A DNA stretch of 64,000 bases from Actinoallomurus sp040655075 (GTDB lineage: Bacteria; Actinomycetota; Actinomycetes; Streptosporangiales; Streptosporangiaceae), in assembly GCF_040655075.1 (NCBI RefSeq), contig NZ_JBFAJC010000013.1:124001-188000 (forward strand), in the 5' to 3' direction. Each line of letters starts with the position of its first letter. The first letter of the stretch is position 1. Below the pieces are notes generated by a model, which was not told the DNA's origin, did no database searches, and saw only the letters and a list, made by a program, of their open reading frames with translations. Below, piece by piece: positions 52,032-60,879 of this stretch. Both the position numbers and the translations under genes were made by a program.

Positions 52032-53630
52032 GTGACCGCCGGAACGCCGACCAAAGGGCTCCGCGGCTGGCTGGACGGCCCGCCCGGCGCCTCCCGCGCC
52101 GTGCTGGTACGCCGTTCGCGGTGGCTGCTCATCGTCGCGGTCGGCGGCGCGAATCTCGCCGGCGCGCTGTTCGTCCTGATGTTCTCGACGTTCGTGATGC
52201 CGGATCCGCCGGGCGTCGCCGACCCCGCCCACGTCCGGCTGGTAAACCTGATCGTCTTCTCCGCCTATCTGGGGCTCGGCGCGCCGATCGGCGTGGTGTG
52301 GGGGATGTGGCTGTTCCGTCCGGTGCACGCCCTCGCCGGTCACCAGCACGACCCGAGCGACAAGGAGCGTCGTGCCGTGCTGCGCGGGCCGCTGCGGCTC
52401 ATGGCGATTCAGGGCACACTGTGGGGCCTGGGCGCCGTCGGCTGGGCCGTCATCGACGTGTCCTACTCCGAGCTCCTCGCCCTGAAGGTCAGCATGATCA
52501 CGGCGCTCGGCGGGATCACCACCTGCGCGATCGTCTACCTGCTCGCCGAGCGCCTGCTGCGGCCCATCGCGGCGGTCGTGATGGCCTCCGGCCCGGCGGC
52601 GTACGACGACTGGTTCGGCATCACGCCGCGGACCATGCTCGCGTGGGCGCTCGGCAGCGCGGTGCCGCTCCTCGGCCTCATCGCAGCCGCGGTGGCGGCA
52701 CTGGTCGTCGACGGCATGTCCCTCACTCAGCTGGCCGTCACCATCCTGGCGCTGGGCGGCGTCGCCCTGTACGTGGGATTCCAGGTGACCTACATCGCCG
52801 CCCGGGCGATCGCCGATCCCGTCCGTTCCGTACGGGAGGGGCTGGCGCGGATCGAACACGGTGACCTCCAGGCGTCGGTCCCGGTCTACGACGCGAGCGA
52901 GCTCGGCCGGCTGCAGGCCGGGTTCAACACCATGGCGACGGGGCTGCGGGAGAACGAGCGGCTGCGCGACCTGTTCGGCCGTCACGTCGGGGAGGACGTC
53001 GCCCGCCACGCCCTGGAACACGGGGTGGTCCTGGGCGGCGAGACCTGTGAGGCCGCGGTCGTCTTCGTCGACCTGAAGGGCTCGACCACCCTCGCCGCGA
53101 CCCGGCCTCCCGGCGAGGTCGTCGCCCTGCTCAACGCGTACTTCGGGATCGTCGTCGACGTCGTCTCGCGGCACGGCGGCCTGATCAACAAGTTTCAGGG
53201 CGACGCGGCCCTGGCCATTTTCGGCGCGCCCGAGCCGCTCGACGACCCGGCGGGCCAGGCGCTCGCCGCCGCGCGGGAGCTGACCCGGCGGCTGCAGGCG
53301 GAGCTGTCCGAGCTGATCGCCGGGGTCGGCGTGTCGGCCGGCCAGGTCGTCGCCGGGCACATCGGCGCGGAGCAGCGCCTCGAGTACACGGTGATCGGAG
53401 ACCCGGTCAACGAGGCCGCCCGCCTCAGCGACCTCGCCAAGACGACGCCCGACCGGCTGCTCGCGTCGGGCACGGTCGTGTCCGGCGCCGACCGGGCGGA
53501 GGCGGCGCACTGGCGACTCGGCAGCGCCGTGACGCTGCGCGGCCGTACAGCGCGGACGCAACTGGCCGCACCGTTCCGACGGCCGCCGCCGACCGGCATC
53601 GACCGAGTGATCAACCGCCTCCGCCGATGA
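52032..53630 (+). CDS. Membrane-bound class III adenylate cyclase with HAMP domain
   Basis: A 532-aa protein that makes cAMP. Six hydrophobic segments occupy residues 25-260. A HAMP domain follows (AIADPVRSVREGLARIEHGD to about 310), then the cyclase domain from about 330. Catalytic elements are VVFVDLKGSTTLAATRP (metal Asp), LINKFQGDAALAIFGAP (Lys for adenine, second Asp) and YTVIGDPVNEAARLSDLA (adenine Asp and Asn). The layout matches the Rv1318c/Rv3645 group of mycobacteria. GTG 52032 is preceded by GGAAGGGGG. Signal sensed by the membrane part is unknown. Confidence 0.93.
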   Translation: MTAGTPTKGLRGWLDGPPGASRAVLVRRSRWLLIVAVGGANLAGALFVLMFSTFVMPDPPGVADPAHVRLVNLIVFSAYLGLGAPIGVVWGMWLFRPVHALAGHQHDPSDKERRAVLRGPLRLMAIQGTLWGLGAVGWAVIDVSYSELLALKVSMITALGGITTCAIVYLLAERLLRPIAAVVMASGPAAYDDWFGITPRTMLAWALGSAVPLLGLIAAAVAALVVDGMSLTQLAVTILALGGVALYVGFQVTYIAARAIADPVRSVREGLARIEHGDLQASVPVYDASELGRLQAGFNTMATGLRENERLRDLFGRHVGEDVARHALEHGVVLGGETCEAAVVFVDLKGSTTLAATRPPGEVVALLNAYFGIVVDVVSRHGGLINKFQGDAALAIFGAPEPLDDPAGQALAAARELTRRLQAELSELIAGVGVSAGQVVAGHIGAEQRLEYTVIGDPVNEAARLSDLAKTTPDRLLASGTVVSGADRAEAAHWRLGSAVTLRGRTARTQLAAPFRRPPPTGIDRVINRLRR

Positions 53631-53782
53631 CGGCACCGATGCGATCAGGTCACGACCGCGGGATCGACCGCCTCCGCGCGACCACGGCGCCGGTGCCGGT
53701 CACGACAGAGCGATCAACCGGCTCCGCTCGGCCGGGGAGTCGGGGACGGTCCGACCGCGACCGACCGATCAGCCGCCTCCGC
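53609..53782 (+). repeat. Four degenerate ~50-bp repeats starting at the cyclase 3' end
   Basis: GATCRACCGCCTCCGC-like cores occur at 53609-53624 (inside the last codons of the cyclase), 53662-53677, 53712-53727 and 53767-53782, spaced 53, 50 and 55 bp. Sequence between the cores is also related (CACGAC, CGGTGCCGGT, CGCGCGAC). Apparently a decayed tandem duplication of the gene's final codons. Confidence 0.7.
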
Positions 53783-53909
53783 GCGACGGCGGCGCGGGGG
53801 TGGTCCGGTCATGATCGGCCCGTCCGGTCACCCGGGCGATGTCGACGGCTCACGCGCCGGGCGCATCCCGGCTGCATAAAGGTCACGGCAATGAGGGATA
53901 TTTGATCGC

Positions 53910-54713
53910 ATGAGCGACCGTAAGCCGATCGACTGCTGGTTGACCGACATGGACGGGGTACTGGTCCACGAGGGCCAGCCCGTGCCGGGGGCCGAGGACT
54001 TCCTGGGCCGGCTGAAACGGGCCGGCAAGCCGTTCCTGGTGCTGACCAACAACTCGATCTACACGCCGAGGGACCTGCACGTCCGGCTGCGGGCGGCCGG
54101 ACTCGACGTACCGGTCGAGTCCATCTACACGTCGGCGCTGGCCACCGCGCAGTTCCTCGACGATCAACGCCCGCACGGCTCGGCGTACGTCCTGGGCGAG
54201 GCGGGCCTGACGACCGCCCTGCACGAGATCGGGTACATCCTGACCGACCTCGACCCCGACTACGTGGTCCTGGGCGAGACCCGGACGTACAGCTTCACCT
54301 CCATCACGCGCGCGATCCGGCTGATCAACAACGGGGCGCGGTTCATCGCCACCAACCCCGACCCGATCGGGCCGTCCACCGAGGGCGCGCTGCCGGCCAC
54401 CGGCTCGGTCGCCGCGCTGATCACCAAGGCCACCGGGGTGGAGCCGTACTTCGTCGGCAAGCCGAACCCGCTGATGATGCGGAACGCCCTCAACACCGTC
54501 GGCGGGCACAGCGAGAGCACCGCGATGATCGGTGATCGCATGGACACCGACGTGGTCTCCGGCATGGAGGCGGGCCTGTACACGATCCTCGTGCTGACGG
54601 GCGTGACCACCGAGAAGGAGATCGCGCGCTACCCGTTCCGTCCCCAGCGGGTGGCCGCGTCCATCGCCGAACTGGTGGACATGGTCGACCTGCCGGACCT
54701 GGCCGAAGGCTGA
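53910..54713 (+). CDS. HAD-superfamily IIA phosphatase, NagD-like
   Basis: A 267-aa sugar- or nucleotide-phosphate phosphatase. HAD motif I is CWLTDMDGVLVHEG, motif II FLVLTNNSIY, motif III Lys in YFVGKPNPLMM and motif IV MIGDRMDTDVVSGME. The C2-type cap lies between motifs II and III. Length is as usual for NagD-type enzymes. Its 3' end overlaps the tail of the convergent apbE gene by 85 bp. GAGGGA lies about 12 nt before the ATG. Confidence 0.9.
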   Translation: MSDRKPIDCWLTDMDGVLVHEGQPVPGAEDFLGRLKRAGKPFLVLTNNSIYTPRDLHVRLRAAGLDVPVESIYTSALATAQFLDDQRPHGSAYVLGEAGLTTALHEIGYILTDLDPDYVVLGETRTYSFTSITRAIRLINNGARFIATNPDPIGPSTEGALPATGSVAALITKATGVEPYFVGKPNPLMMRNALNTVGGHSESTAMIGDRMDTDVVSGMEAGLYTILVLTGVTTEKEIARYPFRPQRVAASIAELVDMVDLPDLAEG

Positions 54714-55462
54714 GCCGGGCCGTCGGCGCGCAGGCCGGGGGTGGTCCAGGTCCGCCCGTCGAGCCCGATCGCGTACGCCTCGTACCCCGGAAGGCCCTCG
54801 ATCCAGTCGCGGGCGGTCTGCCCCATGACGAATGCCGCGGTCGCGTAGGCGTCGGCGAGGGTGAGGCTCGGCCCGACCACGGTGACCGAGGCGAGGTCGC
54901 CCGCTGCGGGCCGGCCGGTGCGAGGGTCGAGGATGTGCGCTCCGCGCTCGGCGGTGCCCGAGGTCGCCACGGCCATGTCGCGTCCGGCGATGACCGTGGC
55001 CACCGCACCGGGGCGCAGCGGGTCGGCGATGCCCACCCGCCAGGGGCGGCCCGGCTCAGGGCCGCCGGCCAGCCGGATGTCGCCGCCCCCGTTGATGTGG
55101 TGGTTGAGGGATCCGGCGGCGCGGAGGATGCCGCCGGCGCGTTCGATCGCCCAGCCCTTGACGGCGCCGGACGGGTCGAGGGTGCCGCCGGGGTAGGCGC
55201 TGAAGCAGCCGCCGGTCTCCTCGGTGAGCCGCTCGCAGAGGGTGAGGATCTCCCCCACCTCCGGGGCGCAGTCGCCGACCGTGACCTCGCCGCGCGCCAG
55301 GCGGCTGATGTCGCTGTCCGGCCGGTACGTCGAGAAGATCGCGTCGACCCGGTGCAGCCAGTGGACGGCCTCCTCCAGGGCGCCGTCCTCGGGGTACGGC
55401 TCCCGCAGGTCGAAGGAGAAGACCGTCCCCATGCAGTGCTCGACGTGCTTGCGCGCCGTCAT
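54629..55462 (-). CDS. apbE: FAD:protein FMN transferase (ApbE)
   Basis: Transfers FMN from FAD to a Thr/Ser of flavoproteins. Length is 277 aa. EHCMGTVFSFDLR opens the domain; the AYPGGTLDPSGAVKGWAIER, HINGGGDIRLAGG and ATSGTAERGAHILDPRTGRP segments are the usual ApbE signatures. The last 28 residues (SARSGRSTMSTSSAMDAA) have no family similarity and are read antisense to the HAD gene, an extension past the natural end. It overlaps the FMN-binding gene by ATGA, and that protein carries the target motif. Confidence 0.92.
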   Translation of the reverse strand: MTARKHVEHCMGTVFSFDLREPYPEDGALEEAVHWLHRVDAIFSTYRPDSDISRLARGEVTVGDCAPEVGEILTLCERLTEETGGCFSAYPGGTLDPSGAVKGWAIERAGGILRAAGSLNHHINGGGDIRLAGGPEPGRPWRVGIADPLRPGAVATVIAGRDMAVATSGTAERGAHILDPRTGRPAAGDLASVTVVGPSLTLADAYATAAFVMGQTARDWIEGLPGYEAYAIGLDGRTWTTPGLRADGPAQPSARSGRSTMSTSSAMDAATRWGRNG

Positions 55463-55932
55463 TTGCCCGCCTTGTCGAGGGCGCTCTGCAGGGAATTCTT
55501 GTAGCCATCGCTGGTGACGGTGGCGCCGGAGACCGTGTCGATCTGCGCGCTCTGCGCGGCGAGGGTCTCCTGCTTCAGCTGCGGGACGGCGAAGCTGTTG
55601 ATCTCCTGGTCACGGGGGTTGCCGTCCGGGACCTGGACGGTCTCGACCTTGGTGATCTTGCCGCTCGTGAGCGTGACGCGCACCTGGACCGGTCCCCAGC
55701 GGGTGTCGATGGTGTCGCCGGTCACGGTGCGCGTCGTGGACCCGCTGCTCTTGGAACCCGAGCCGGTACCGGAGCTCGCGCTCGGCGCCGGGGCGGCCGT
55801 GTCGCCGCCGGTGCCCGTGCCCGTACCGGTTCCCGCGGCGGTGCCGCTGCTGGACGCCGGGTGCGTCTTGAAGCTCAGCAGGAGGACCAGCCCGGCGGCC
55901 GTGCCGACGATGGCGAGGATCGCCCTCTTCAT
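55459..55932 (-). CDS. Exported FMN-binding domain protein (covalent FMN acceptor)
   Basis: A 157-aa membrane-anchored electron carrier. One N-terminal hydrophobic segment (ILAIVGTAAGLVLLLSF) is followed by a Gly/Thr/Ser-rich linker (about 28-68) and a single FMN_bind domain. The flavinylation motif is VSGATVTSDGYKNSLQSAL, where ApbE attaches FMN through the Thr. It lies between the ferric-reductase-like gene (13 nt upstream) and apbE (ATGA overlap). The three form an extracytoplasmic electron-transfer set. Confidence 0.92.
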   Translation of the reverse strand: MKRAILAIVGTAAGLVLLLSFKTHPASSSGTAAGTGTGTGTGGDTAAPAPSASSGTGSGSKSSGSTTRTVTGDTIDTRWGPVQVRVTLTSGKITKVETVQVPDGNPRDQEINSFAVPQLKQETLAAQSAQIDTVSGATVTSDGYKNSLQSALDKAGK

Positions 55933-55945
55933 CAGGTGCTCTCTC

Positions 55946-57316
55946 CTAGAACTCGAAGGACTCGTGGTGGATGTGGCGGCGCGGCACGCCCGCCTGGCGG
56001 AGGGACGCCTTGGCGGCGTTCACCATGCCGTCGGGGCCGCAGAGATAGACGTCGTGGGCGGTCAGGTCCGGGAGGATCCGCGTCAGGACCGCCGGTGACA
56101 GCGGGTCGCCGCCGAGGTCTCGGCGCGAGCCGACCAGGTAGTGCAGCGCCGCGCCCCGGATCTCCGCGACCCGGCGGAGCTCCTCCTGGAAGACCACGTC
56201 GGACCAGTCGGTCGCCCGGTACACGAGCGTCAGGTCGCCGGGCTCCGCCGGAAGGGTCTCGAACAGCGCGCGGATCGGGGTGATGCCGACCCCGCCGGCC
56301 AGCAGCAGCACCTTGCGCCGCCGGCGGCGACCGGCGGTGAAGGCCCCGTACGGGCCCTCGGCGAAGACCCGGGTGCCGGGTCGCAGCCGCGACAGCGCGC
56401 CGCTGTGCTCGCCGAAGGTCTTGACCGTGATGCGGAGCATGTCCGATCGCGGCGGCGCCGACAGCGAGTAGGGGTTGGAGGCCGACCACAGGTCACGGGT
56501 GAGGAACCGCCAGCGGAAGAACTGGCCGGCCTCGGCACGCAGTTCGTCCAGGTGCCGTCCCCGGACCCACACCGAGACGACCCCGGGCGCCTCCCGGTAC
56601 ACGCCCTCGACGCGCATCCGGTACCGGAACGCCGCCCGCAGCGGCATCACGAACCGGTACCAGACCAGCAGGGCGCCGACGACGATGTACAGCCCGGCCC
56701 ACAGGACGCGGGCGGCCAGGTCGGTCATGAAGTCCGCGCCGGTCGCGAACTGGTGGGCGAACGCCAGCGCGATCGCCAGATAGGTGTAGAGGTGCAGGTA
56801 GTACCACGTCTCGTAGCGCATGCGGCGGCGTGCCGCGCGGGCGGACACGACGCCGACGCCCACGAAGAGGAAGGCGGCGACGGTCGCCATCAGCACGTCC
56901 GGATAGCTCACCAGCAACGTCCCCGTCTGGTGGACCACGTCGGTGTGCGCGGTGACCGCGTACCCCCAGATGATCAGCAGCGCGTGCGCCACGACGAGCC
57001 CGACCATGTACCGGCCGCCCATCGCGTGCCATCGGGCGAGACGGTCCGTGCCGACACCGCGCTCGAGCGCCGGGATCCGCGCCATCAGGGCCACCAGGAC
57101 GACTGCCGCGAAACCCGCGAGCAGGCCGGTGATGCGGCCCGCGTTGGTGAGCCAGTCCCCGAAGCCGGTGACGGCCGGGGTGTCGTGCCACCAGAGTGCG
57201 AGCACCGCGATCACTCCGAGGGCGATCGGGGTCAGCACGTGCTCCGGCCGGGCCCGCACCGGTTGCCGGTGGGGCCGCGGCCGGCGCGCGGCGGCCCGTT
57301 CGTCCAGCGTCGTCAC
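55946..57316 (-). CDS. Ferric-reductase-like transmembrane flavohaem oxidoreductase
   Basis: A 456-aa protein. The first 220 residues form about six membrane helices with paired haem-ligand candidates (RWHAMGGRYMVGLVVAHALL; TWYYLHLYTYLAIALAFAHQ). A ferredoxin-reductase-type FAD domain follows (FFRWRFLTRDLWSASNPYSL), then an NAD(P) domain with LLAGGVGITPIRALFE and VYLCGPDGMVNAA. It carries electrons from NAD(P)H through FAD and haem across the membrane, probably to the FMN-binding protein encoded next. GTG 57316 follows GGGGAGA. Divergent from the two-component system. Confidence 0.9.
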   Translation of the reverse strand: MTTLDERAAARRPRPHRQPVRARPEHVLTPIALGVIAVLALWWHDTPAVTGFGDWLTNAGRITGLLAGFAAVVLVALMARIPALERGVGTDRLARWHAMGGRYMVGLVVAHALLIIWGYAVTAHTDVVHQTGTLLVSYPDVLMATVAAFLFVGVGVVSARAARRRMRYETWYYLHLYTYLAIALAFAHQFATGADFMTDLAARVLWAGLYIVVGALLVWYRFVMPLRAAFRYRMRVEGVYREAPGVVSVWVRGRHLDELRAEAGQFFRWRFLTRDLWSASNPYSLSAPPRSDMLRITVKTFGEHSGALSRLRPGTRVFAEGPYGAFTAGRRRRRKVLLLAGGVGITPIRALFETLPAEPGDLTLVYRATDWSDVVFQEELRRVAEIRGAALHYLVGSRRDLGGDPLSPAVLTRILPDLTAHDVYLCGPDGMVNAAKASLRQAGVPRRHIHHESFEF

Positions 57317-57370
57317 ATTTGTCTCCCCGTATGCTTTTAGTCGTTCAGATCCCCTACTTTGGGTCGGGAA

Positions 57371-57458
57371 CCTGAGAGTTCCTTCTGAACGGCTTGTGCG
57401 TCCCTGCTAAGACCGCGCTGACCTGCATGGATATGAGCGTTCAGAGGGTATTCTCAGG
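57371..57458. promoter_or_regulatory. Pair of inverted 20-bp sites CCTGAGA-N6-TCTGAAC
   Basis: CCTGAGA-N6-TCTGAAC lies at 57371-57390 on the plus strand and again at 57439-57458 on the minus strand, facing each other in the 187-bp gap between the ferric-reductase-like gene and the response regulator. A further TCTGAAC half-site (minus strand) is at 57343-57349. They are good candidates for binding by the adjacent OmpR-type regulator. Confidence 0.7.
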
Positions 57459-57503
57459 AACTTCTCACCCAGGTCAAAGGTGCGGCGAGCAGCGTAGGTG
57501 GCA

Positions 57504-58259
57504 ATGAACGACCCGCGATCCCCCGACTCTCCGGCGGCCCGGCATCCCCTCATGACCCGCCCCGACGGCTCGCCCGTGCGCGTGCTGGTCGTGGACGACG
57601 AGGCGAGCCTCGCGGAGGTCCTCGCCAGCGTCCTGCGCTTCGAGGGGTGGGAGGTGATGACCGCGGGCGGCGGCGCCGAGGCGGTCAGCACGGGCCGGGA
57701 GTTCCGGCCCGACGCCGTCCTCCTGGACGTGATGCTCCCGGACTTCGACGGCCTGGAGGTGCTCCGCAGGCTGCGGGCGGACAACCCCGACGTGTGCGTG
57801 CTCTTCCTGACCGCGCGGGACGCCGTCGAGGACCGCATCGCCGGGATCACCGCCGGCGGCGACGACTACGTCACCAAGCCGTTCAGCCTGGAGGAGGTGC
57901 TGGCCCGGCTACGCGGCCTGCTCCGGCGCTCCGGGCGGGCCCGCGCCCAGAGCGGTGAGGTCCTCGCCGTCGGCGACCTCACGATGGACGAGGACGCCCG
58001 GGAGGTGCACCGGGACGGCGACCTGATCGAGCTGACCGCCACCGAGTTCGAACTGCTGCGCTACTTCATGCGCAACCCCCGCCGGGTGCTGTCCAAGCCG
58101 CAGATCCTCGACCGGGTCTGGAACTACGACTTCGGCGGGCAGGCGCACGTGGTCGAGCTCTATGTCAGCTATCTGCGCAAGAAGATCGACGCCGGGCGCG
58201 AGCCCATGATCCACACGGTCCGCGGCGTCGGTTACGTGCTGCGCCCGCCCGCCTCATGA
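57504..58259 (+). CDS. OmpR/PhoB-family response regulator
   Basis: A 251-aa two-component regulator. The receiver domain starts VRVLVVDDEASLAEVLASVL, with the phosphoacceptor Asp in AVLLDVMLPDFDG and the conserved Lys in YVTKPFSLEEVLARL. The winged-helix effector domain contains IELTATEFELLRYFMRNPRR and VRGVGYVLR. A 21-residue N-terminal extension precedes the receiver. ATG 57504 is chosen; GTG 57498 and ATG 57552 are possible. The stop overlaps the kinase start as ATGA. Divergent from the flavin redox operon. Confidence 0.92.
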   Translation: MNDPRSPDSPAARHPLMTRPDGSPVRVLVVDDEASLAEVLASVLRFEGWEVMTAGGGAEAVSTGREFRPDAVLLDVMLPDFDGLEVLRRLRADNPDVCVLFLTARDAVEDRIAGITAGGDDYVTKPFSLEEVLARLRGLLRRSGRARAQSGEVLAVGDLTMDEDAREVHRDGDLIELTATEFELLRYFMRNPRRVLSKPQILDRVWNYDFGGQAHVVELYVSYLRKKIDAGREPMIHTVRGVGYVLRPPAS

Positions 58260-59752
58260 CCTGGCACCGCCCCCTCCGCGGACGACTCCGGGTCCGTACG
58301 CTGCGCGGCAGGCTGATCGTCGGGTCGCTCCTGCTGTTCACCCTCGCCTGCGGCATCGTCGGCGTCGCCACGACCGTCTCCCTGCAGCGCTTCTTCATCG
58401 GCCGGCTCGACCAGCAGCTCTACGACGCCAAGAACCGGTACGCCATCAGCCTCGAGCACGCCGTGGAGCGCGACGACTTCGACAAGGTCAACGGCCAGTC
58501 CGTCGGCACGTTCGGCGCCCGCCTGGCCGGCGGCAGGATCACGCAGTGCGGCGTCGTCCGGGACGTGCGGGACCCGCGCGGGCAGCTCGACCTGTCCACG
58601 GCGGACCAGGCGCGGCTGAAGACGCTGCCCGCCGACGGCCGGGCGCGGACCGTCCGGCTCGAGTCCCTCGGCAAATACCGGATCATGGCGAACCCCGGCG
58701 AGGACGGCGACGTCCTGATCACCGGGCTCCCCATGCACGGCGTCGACGACACGGTCGCCCGGCTCGAGATGGTCGAGGTCGCGGTGTTCGGCGTCGTCCT
58801 CGTCGCCGCCGGGGCCGCCGGCACCATCTTGGTCGGGCTCGCCCTGCGCCCGCTGCGCCGGGTCGCCACGACCGCCATGCATGTCTCCGAGTTGCCCCTG
58901 GCCAGCGGAGAGGTCGCGCTGCCCGCCCGGGTGCCGGACACCGACCCCGCCTCCGAGGTCGGTCAGGTCAGCACCGCGTTCAATCACATGCTCGAGCACG
59001 TCGAGTCGGCGCTCGCGCAGCGGCACGCGAGCGAGGACCGGCTGCGCCGGTTCATCGCCGACGCCAGCCACGAGTTGCGCACCCCCCTCGCCGGCATCCG
59101 CAGCCACGCCGAGCTGGCCCGCCGGGACCCCGGTGAGACCGGCCCCCGGGCCGATCACGCGCTGCGCCGCATCGAGGCGGAGGCGACGCGGATGGGGCAC
59201 CTCGTGGACGACCTCCTTCTTCTGGCGCGGCTGGACGCCGGGCGGCCTCTCGCCCACGAACCGGTCGACCTGACCCGGCTGGCCATCGACATCACCAGCG
59301 ATGCCCGGGCGGCCGGGCCCGACCATCGCTGGGCCCTCGACCTGCCGGAGGATCCGGTCGTGATCCACGGGGACGAATTCCGGCTGCATCAGGTCATCGG
59401 GAATCTGCTGACCAACGCGCGCACCCACACCCCGCCCGGCACGAACGTCACCGTGCGCGTCACCGAGGCGGACGCGGCCGGGACGGTCGTGCTCGAGGTG
59501 GTCGACGACGGCCCGGGCGTCCCCGCCGCCCTGCGCGACGACGTCTTCGAGCGGTTCGTGCGCGGTGACGGCTCCCGGTCGCGCAAGGCCGGCAGCAGCG
59601 GCCTTGGCCTGGCGATCGTGTCCGCCGTCGTCCAGGCTCACGGCGGGTCCGCCGACCTCATCAGCGAGCCGGGACGTACGTGCGTCCGGATCCGTCTCCC
59701 TGCCGGGGCGGCGGAGTCGAGGCCACGGGAGCCGGCACCCCGGTCACGGTGA
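58256..59752 (+). CDS. HAMP-containing sensor histidine kinase
   Basis: A 498-aa membrane sensor, partner of the preceding regulator. Two membrane helices (about 22-45 and 176-200) enclose an extracytoplasmic region of about 130 residues. HAMP follows at about 200-255. The H-box is ASHELRTPLAGIRSHAELAR, the N-box LLTNARTHTPPGT, and the G-boxes VVDDGPGVPAAL and GSSGLGLAIVSAVVQ. Size and plan match MprB/TcrY-type actinobacterial kinases. The signal may be redox or membrane related given the neighbouring flavin operon. Confidence 0.92.
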   Translation: MTWHRPLRGRLRVRTLRGRLIVGSLLLFTLACGIVGVATTVSLQRFFIGRLDQQLYDAKNRYAISLEHAVERDDFDKVNGQSVGTFGARLAGGRITQCGVVRDVRDPRGQLDLSTADQARLKTLPADGRARTVRLESLGKYRIMANPGEDGDVLITGLPMHGVDDTVARLEMVEVAVFGVVLVAAGAAGTILVGLALRPLRRVATTAMHVSELPLASGEVALPARVPDTDPASEVGQVSTAFNHMLEHVESALAQRHASEDRLRRFIADASHELRTPLAGIRSHAELARRDPGETGPRADHALRRIEAEATRMGHLVDDLLLLARLDAGRPLAHEPVDLTRLAIDITSDARAAGPDHRWALDLPEDPVVIHGDEFRLHQVIGNLLTNARTHTPPGTNVTVRVTEADAAGTVVLEVVDDGPGVPAALRDDVFERFVRGDGSRSRKAGSSGLGLAIVSAVVQAHGGSADLISEPGRTCVRIRLPAGAAESRPREPAPRSR

Positions 59753-59757
59753 TCCGG

Positions 59758-60618
59758 TCAGGGCCGGGCGCGTACGACGGCGACGGGACAGTGCGAGTGG
59801 TGGATCACCCCGTGGCTCACCGAGCCCAGGTGGAGGCCGTACCGGCCGTTGCAGTTGGCTCGCGCGCCGACGACCAGCAGGTCCGCGGCGGCGGAGCGTT
59901 CGACGAGCTCACCGACCCGGTTCCCGGACGGCGCCTGCTCGATGACCCTGACGTCGGGGTACCGCTGCCGCCAGGGGGCGACCACGCCGGCCAGGCGTTC
60001 CGCGGCCGCCGCGGCGCCCTGGCGGATGGCCTCCGGGTAGGCCCCGGTGATCGTGGGCGACGGCATCTCCCAGACGTGAACGGCGCGGACCCACGCGTCG
60101 CGGATCGCCGCCGCCTCGAAGGCGTACCGGAGGGCGAGGGCGGACTCCCCGGAGCGATCGACGCCGACGACGACCTCGCCGCGGGTCTCCTCCGTTCCGC
60201 CGCGCACGATGATCACCGGTCCGGGCGCGTGACCGGCGACCTTCAGGCCCGTGGACCCGAGCAGCAGTGCCGCGACGCCGCCGAGGCCTCGGTGACCGAG
60301 CACGATCTCGTAGGCGCGTGCGGCCGCCACCCGCAGCGCCTCGGCCGGGCTCTCGTGGACGAGTTCGGTGGTGACGTCGAGGCCGGGCCGGGTCTTCAGC
60401 GCCCGCTCGACGGCCGCGGCCAGGATGCGTTCGCCGGTCTCGGTGAGGGACTCGGACAAGCCGGGTGCCGAGTGGAAGGGCATGTCGCAGGACCAGTGTT
60501 CGGTGGCGTTGAGAACGTGCAGGGGCCGTCCCGTACGCCCCGCCTCCTCCGCGGCCCATTCGACCGCGACATCGGCGCGTGGCGAGCCGTCGGTCCCGAC
60601 GACGATCGGCTCCATCAC
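59758..60618 (-). CDS. Universal stress protein with two UspA domains
   Basis: A 286-aa tandem Usp protein. Domain 1 starts PIVVGTDGSPRADVAVEWAA and has the nucleotide loop GHRGLGGVAALLLGSTG. Domain 2 starts VVVGVDRSGESALALRYAFE and ends GARANCNGRYGLHLGSVSHG then VIHHSHCPVAVV. The second loop departs from the ATP-binding GxxGxG consensus less than usual. GGAG precedes the GTG at 60618 (ATG 60615 also possible). A DevR-like box lies about 120 bp upstream, as in dormancy regulons of mycobacteria. Confidence 0.92.
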   Translation of the reverse strand: MMEPIVVGTDGSPRADVAVEWAAEEAGRTGRPLHVLNATEHWSCDMPFHSAPGLSESLTETGERILAAAVERALKTRPGLDVTTELVHESPAEALRVAAARAYEIVLGHRGLGGVAALLLGSTGLKVAGHAPGPVIIVRGGTEETRGEVVVGVDRSGESALALRYAFEAAAIRDAWVRAVHVWEMPSPTITGAYPEAIRQGAAAAAERLAGVVAPWRQRYPDVRVIEQAPSGNRVGELVERSAAADLLVVGARANCNGRYGLHLGSVSHGVIHHSHCPVAVVRARP

Positions 60619-60735
60619 GATCTTCTCCTCTGCTCAAGGGGAGACCTCGCACAGCGCCGGGTCACGGTGGTGACGGGATCCGCACGGGGGCTCGTACGTC
60701 CTCTCCAGCGTCATCACCCGCGCCGGGGACCGTAA

Positions 60736-60749
60736 GGGACGAAGGTCCC
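60736..60749. promoter_or_regulatory. DevR/DosR-like box upstream of the Usp gene (GGGAC-GAAG-GTCCC)
   Basis: A perfect inverted repeat GGGAC-N4-GTCCC matches the core of the known DosR consensus (GGGACTWWAGTCCC). Located 118-131 bp upstream of the universal stress protein start in the 261-bp gap 60619-60879. A related copy is at 62684-62697. Confidence 0.65.
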
Positions 60750-60879
60750 CCGAACGTCTGCCGCTCGTCCCTCAGCGACCGGCGGAGACGTTCCCGGGGC
60801 GGCCCCACGCACCGACCGATCGCTGATCACCGGCCGCTCAGGCCGGTGGAGGGCCGCTCATCGTCGGCGGGCGGGAGCG

